Source of the DNA: Lichenostomus cassidix
Taxonomy: Eukaryota; Chordata; Aves; Passeriformes; Meliphagidae
DNA: 64,000 bases
Direction: 5' to 3'
Assembly: GCA_008360975.2 (NCBI GenBank)
Contig: CM039182.1
Span: 145,208,656-145,272,655 of the forward strand
The notes under the pieces: generated by a model
Database searches by the model: none
Seen by the model: the letters and a program-made list of their open reading frames with translations, nothing else
What the model was told of the DNA's origin: nothing
Shown here: piece after piece, positions 60,477 through 64,000 of the stretch
How the letters are laid out: each line of letters starts with the position of its first letter
Position numbering within the stretch: position 1 is the stretch's first letter
Translations under genes and position numbers: made by a program

Positions 60477-62468
60477 TTAATTTCTTCTATTTGAATTGCA
60501 TCAAAGGCCACAAAAAAGATGAAGGAAAATATCCTTCCCTCTGGACAGTCTGGCAGCCGAATTGGACGTTTCACTTGACTGCATAAGGCTTAGGCAGCTG
60601 AGAGTTTGACCTGTGGAAAGCCTCTACTCCTGGGTATGCTCCCATACTACAATGTGCAGGAAAGGCAGGAAAAAGACTGGTGAACAGATGAGCTGAGAGA
60701 GTAGAACAAAAAAGATTAAACATCTTTGCCACTTTTCCCTTATATTGATAAAATATCAAACATCACTACTGACTTATTCCAGCTGGAGTTTGACATATTC
60801 CTTTAAAGGCAGAATGTATTATATCACAAAAGGTAGTGAATTGCTCAACTTCTGCATGGAATGAGAAAAGCACAGGGAATAACAAAAGAGAATTTCTTTG
60901 CCATGAATTGACAAGCATGTTATTAAAGGTATTTATTCTGCAAACATGCCTCCAGAAGCAAGCTGTCATCCTGTCATCTGAAAGGACTGCAGAGGCAAAT
61001 GATTAGGGTGGACATTGAACCACTAACAGAAACAGGGCTGAGATCACTGCACTCACTTTTGACCACAGGCTGCAGGATAAAAGGTCTCACATCCAATAAT
61101 TCATCAGGTTTATAAAGTCAGAAACATGGCCACATCTGTGGTCCTATTTCCTGAATATAATTGAGCATCAAAGCACTAATAAATCAACTTTTAGTCAAAA
61201 TCTGCAAGAGAAACATTTCAGATGTGTCTTTAGTATTTCACAGCTCAAAGAGGATTATTGTTGCCTTACCTGTTATATCTCAGAGGGCTGAGAGTTTGAA
61301 AGACATGTCTATACCACCTCCTTCTCATGTCAACTGCACCACATGTTATTCCCTCTAAATAACCTACATTTTGGATTAAATACGTCAAACGTTTTCTGAT
61401 AACTAAGTAGAACTATTTCGACCTTGGACAATGCAGCAATTGAAGGTAGTAGGGAGAGTAACAGCTTGTGAAATGACTGCTGTCAGAGAAATTCGAGCCA
61501 GATCAGGGTGGAGAGGGGAAAAAAGTGTTGCCAAATGAGACAGAAATGGAAGGAGCAAATCCAAAGGGGGCTCAGCTCAGCTGGTACCTACCACTGAGGC
61601 ACCTCAGGCAAAGCAGGTTTCTCCTCTTGGCCTTGAACTCACTGTGGATGCCCAGAATTGCCCTGGTAAATAGGATAGGTCCCCATCTCTTTCTTCCTGC
61701 ATGGGCTGAAAGACAAAAAAAGTAACAAAGTAGGTTTAGAGTGCCTTGAGGACCCCACCTGGTCTGTTCAGTGTCACAGGATCATCCTAGCAACCACTGT
61801 CTGGCAGCTGCAGATTATGTTCATATTTGCAGTGATGTCTGATGGCAGTACCTAAATTTTCTAAATAACATATCACTTAACAGATTCCTCTTAGGCAGCA
61901 GACTGCACTAGCAGAGGAAGAGGATTTCTGTCCCCGTTGGTGGCATAGACAGTGCTTGAACAGAGAGGTGAAGCTTCTTTAAAACCACTGTGTCTGAGAA
62001 AGGCCTTGGACCAGGGTCACATTTTGTGAGTAAGAGTTTCCAGCCACTAGTATTGAAGGTAAAGTGCAGTTTCTCCTGCATCTTCAAAAAGACAAGAGTG
62101 AATCATCATCACATGAGCTCTTTGAGACACTGCAGGGGTGTTTCCTAAAGAGAACTTTGGGCTCTAACTTCTAAATAAAAACTCTCTGAAATACCTTTCT
62201 TGGGACTGCTCATCTCTGGAAGACAGTGAAGGTTGGAAAAGCATCCAGATGCTTGGCAGATTCAACGGAGTGCATGGAGAGAGGCCTGAGCTCTGAAAGG
62301 CTTGATCTGATCTAATGGCTCACGGTAATTAGGGGTGACTTACCTGAGGTTATATGTTCTCACATATGTTACATCCACAGGGATCTTACACATCACTAAC
62401 CCAGGAGATAAATGCTGAGCTCTCCTTCTGAGAGCAGTTTTCATCAAGCATAAGAGGGAAAAAAGAGA

Positions 62469-62488
62469 GAGGAGGAGGAGGAGGAGGA
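62469..62488 (+). repeat. (GGA)n purine tract
   Basis: Six GGA units continuing into AGAAGAAAA, preceded by AGAGAGA: an all-purine tract of about 38 bp on the plus strand. The leucine/serine-rich minus-strand frame across it is an artefact. Confidence 0.9.
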
Positions 62489-63294
62489 AGAAGAAAACTG
62501 TACCTGTGGCGAAATGTAGGTTTTTTTTATGAAACCTCACCCTCTGAGTGCACACTCCTAACTTGCTTTCTTTGCCTAAATCTCCCGTTACATCACATGG
62601 AAACTGAAACCTCTGAGATCTGGATGCAATCCCAGGCATCAGGTAACTCCACTTGTAGGTACTTAAGTTGTACACTGAATTAATTCAACAAGAGTCAGTA
62701 GTGCAAAAAGTCTCAATGCCCGATAACCACAGGTCAAACCACAGTAAACAGATCTGAGCTCTGCTGCACTTTACTAATGACCCTCTGGCTAAGTTAAATT
62801 TTCTTCTTCATTGCTCAAAGATGGTGAGTAATGCAGAGAAAGTGATGTATCTTGGCATGTGGAAAACACTTCGGAAATCCCCCAAGAAATGGGTATTTTG
62901 TTGTATAAGTGAAAACTGGTCTCACCACCATTTGACAAATAGGCCTTTGTGTCAATCTGACTGATCTCATGAAAATAGATCTGACAAATGGATAATTTAA
63001 CACTTTAGTAGCTCAGGTTTTTTAGCATTTTTATTCTTGTTACTGAAACTGTTTGGACCATTATTAATCCAGGATCTTACTTACTTTTGTGCCATTAGGA
63101 TTAAGTCAGACTGGAATTCCTTTTTTGTTTTTTTTTAATCATATTAATTGGTAGTTGTTGCTCTCAGACAGATCCTAATGGAAAAGCCATAAGAGGTGAG
63201 TCAGTACCCTCACAAGTGCAATTACTAATGGAAAAGATTGGAGAGCTGAATGGGATCAAGAAGCAGTGCATGAAAGTGGAAGAAAGGATTTTGA

Positions 63295-63610
63295 AAACAA
63301 CATATTATTTCAGCATTAGTCATCAATATGCATAATTTAGAGCTAATCAATAGTGGTAATTACAGCTCCTGACTGATCTAACCACTATCAGATGGCAATA
63401 TGATATAAATATCCATGTTATTGGAATGGATTACCATTATTATTCACAGCTATATTAATTTTTATAGTGACATAATGGTCAAAATCCTTTTCACCCATGC
63501 GTGGCATATTAAAATTTTAGTTTTGGTACAAAGAGATCTGCTCCATCCATCTTATCATAATTCAGCTGCTGATGAATTTTCTGATTACTTAACCCTAAAG
63601 AATTATTTCT
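63295..63610. promoter_or_regulatory. Candidate conserved non-coding element (possible enhancer)
   Basis: AT-rich, non-repetitive, with many homeodomain and POU-type words: CATCAATATGCATAATTTAG, AGAGCTAATCAATAG, GTGGTAATTACAGC, ATTATTCACAGC, TATATTAATTTTTATAG and TCAGCTGCTGATGAAT. No repeat similarity. The frame 63415-63615 (66 codons) has no resemblance to a known protein. Texture-based inference only. Confidence 0.3.
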
Positions 63611-64000
63611 GCTAAACTGCTGTTTTCTCTCCTCTAGTCACAATCTGCATTTTAGAATAGCAGGACAAGCACTGGGAGGTGTCAAGCATTTATAATTTGA
63701 CTTCAGTGAAAGTTACAGATGCTTGATACTTTTCAGGTCATGAACCACCGTCTGCTTCTCCAGCTCCTGGAACACTAATGCTGTCCATTGTAATTTGAGT
63801 TCACTTTCAAATCATGGACTTGATTGTCAATTGCTGGAGTTAATGGCTGTCTTGCCATTCATCCCACATGGGCAGGAGAGAGCTGCATGCAAAGCATAAC
63901 AGAGATTTATTTTGCATGATTTCATTGAGTATTCTGTGAGGGAACTAAGCAACAATAGAACAGATTTTATACATAACTCATAAAACTAATTTGCCAATAG

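Larger units (their letters stand above)
60477..64000. other. Unique non-coding sequence, no gene recognised
   Basis: No recognised exon or interspersed repeat. It contains a (GGA)n tract near 62470-62488 and, at the right end, an AT-rich motif-dense tract (63295-63610, listed separately). Confidence 0.55.

Noticed and set aside
1..64000. CRISPR arrays, operons, phage genes, or a bacterial defence or toxin system
   Set aside because: No regularly spaced repeats, no dense coding and no ribosome-binding sites; all repeat evidence points to a bird nuclear genome.

Overview
The window reads as nuclear DNA from a bird. The interspersed repeats are of avian type: CR1 LINE fragments with the CR1 3' tail, several endogenous-retrovirus LTR families I recognise from bird genomes, and a thin layer of very old amniote repeats (MIR-like, tRNA-like). 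I see no Alu, L1 or B1/B2 sequence. A songbird or other neoavian is plausible, but that is inference. The sequence is AT-rich and CpG-poor. I found no protein-coding exon, rRNA, tRNA gene, CRISPR array or bacterial-type feature that I can defend. The long open frames are mostly in repeats, in a GC-rich patch, or open by chance, and many begin with GTG, TTG or CTG. The best reading is a gene desert or the inside of a very large intron.

Layout. 1-9 kb: unique sequence, an (AAGGG)n/(CCCTT)n microsatellite (2652-2707), a compact 263-bp solo LTR (2826-3088), an AT-rich tandem repeat (5979-6069), and a nested CR1 pair: an old plus-strand reverse-transcriptase fragment (7040-8140) interrupted by a minus-strand CR1 3' end (about 7256-7548). 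9-15 kb: an LTR fragment, a MIR-like remnant, an AT-rich tract that looks like a conserved non-coding element, and a solo LTR of about 535 bp (14154-14688). 15-23 kb: unique sequence with one further candidate regulatory tract. 22.9-24.2 kb: a 1301-bp solo LTR with a perfect 5-bp target duplication. 24-34.5 kb: unique sequence, a CR1 tail (29008-29311), another candidate regulatory tract, a truncated copy of the 1301-bp LTR family, an A/C-only low-complexity block, an ancient repeat and a MIR remnant. 39-41.5 kb: palindromic and (ATAAAT)n simple repeats, a second copy of the TGTGCTGG-type LTR in opposite orientation (39803-40393), and a tRNA-like ancient repeat. 41.5-52 kb: nearly featureless unique sequence. 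52.1-53.2 kb: CR1 tail, a GC-rich patch of about 0.5 kb, and the second copy of the 263-bp LTR. 53-64 kb: unique sequence with two CR1 tails and small simple repeats.

Nothing here works as a gene cassette or pathway. The interest lies in (i) two 263-bp LTRs 50 kb apart, same strand, each with its own 4-bp target duplication; (ii) the CR1-in-CR1 nesting, which gives a relative insertion order; (iii) the intact target duplication of the 1301-bp LTR; (iv) several AT-rich, homeodomain-motif-dense tracts that may be distal enhancers; and (v) a stop-free run of about 200 codons and a GC-rich patch with no obvious explanation. I did not find an undescribed biological system that I could support.
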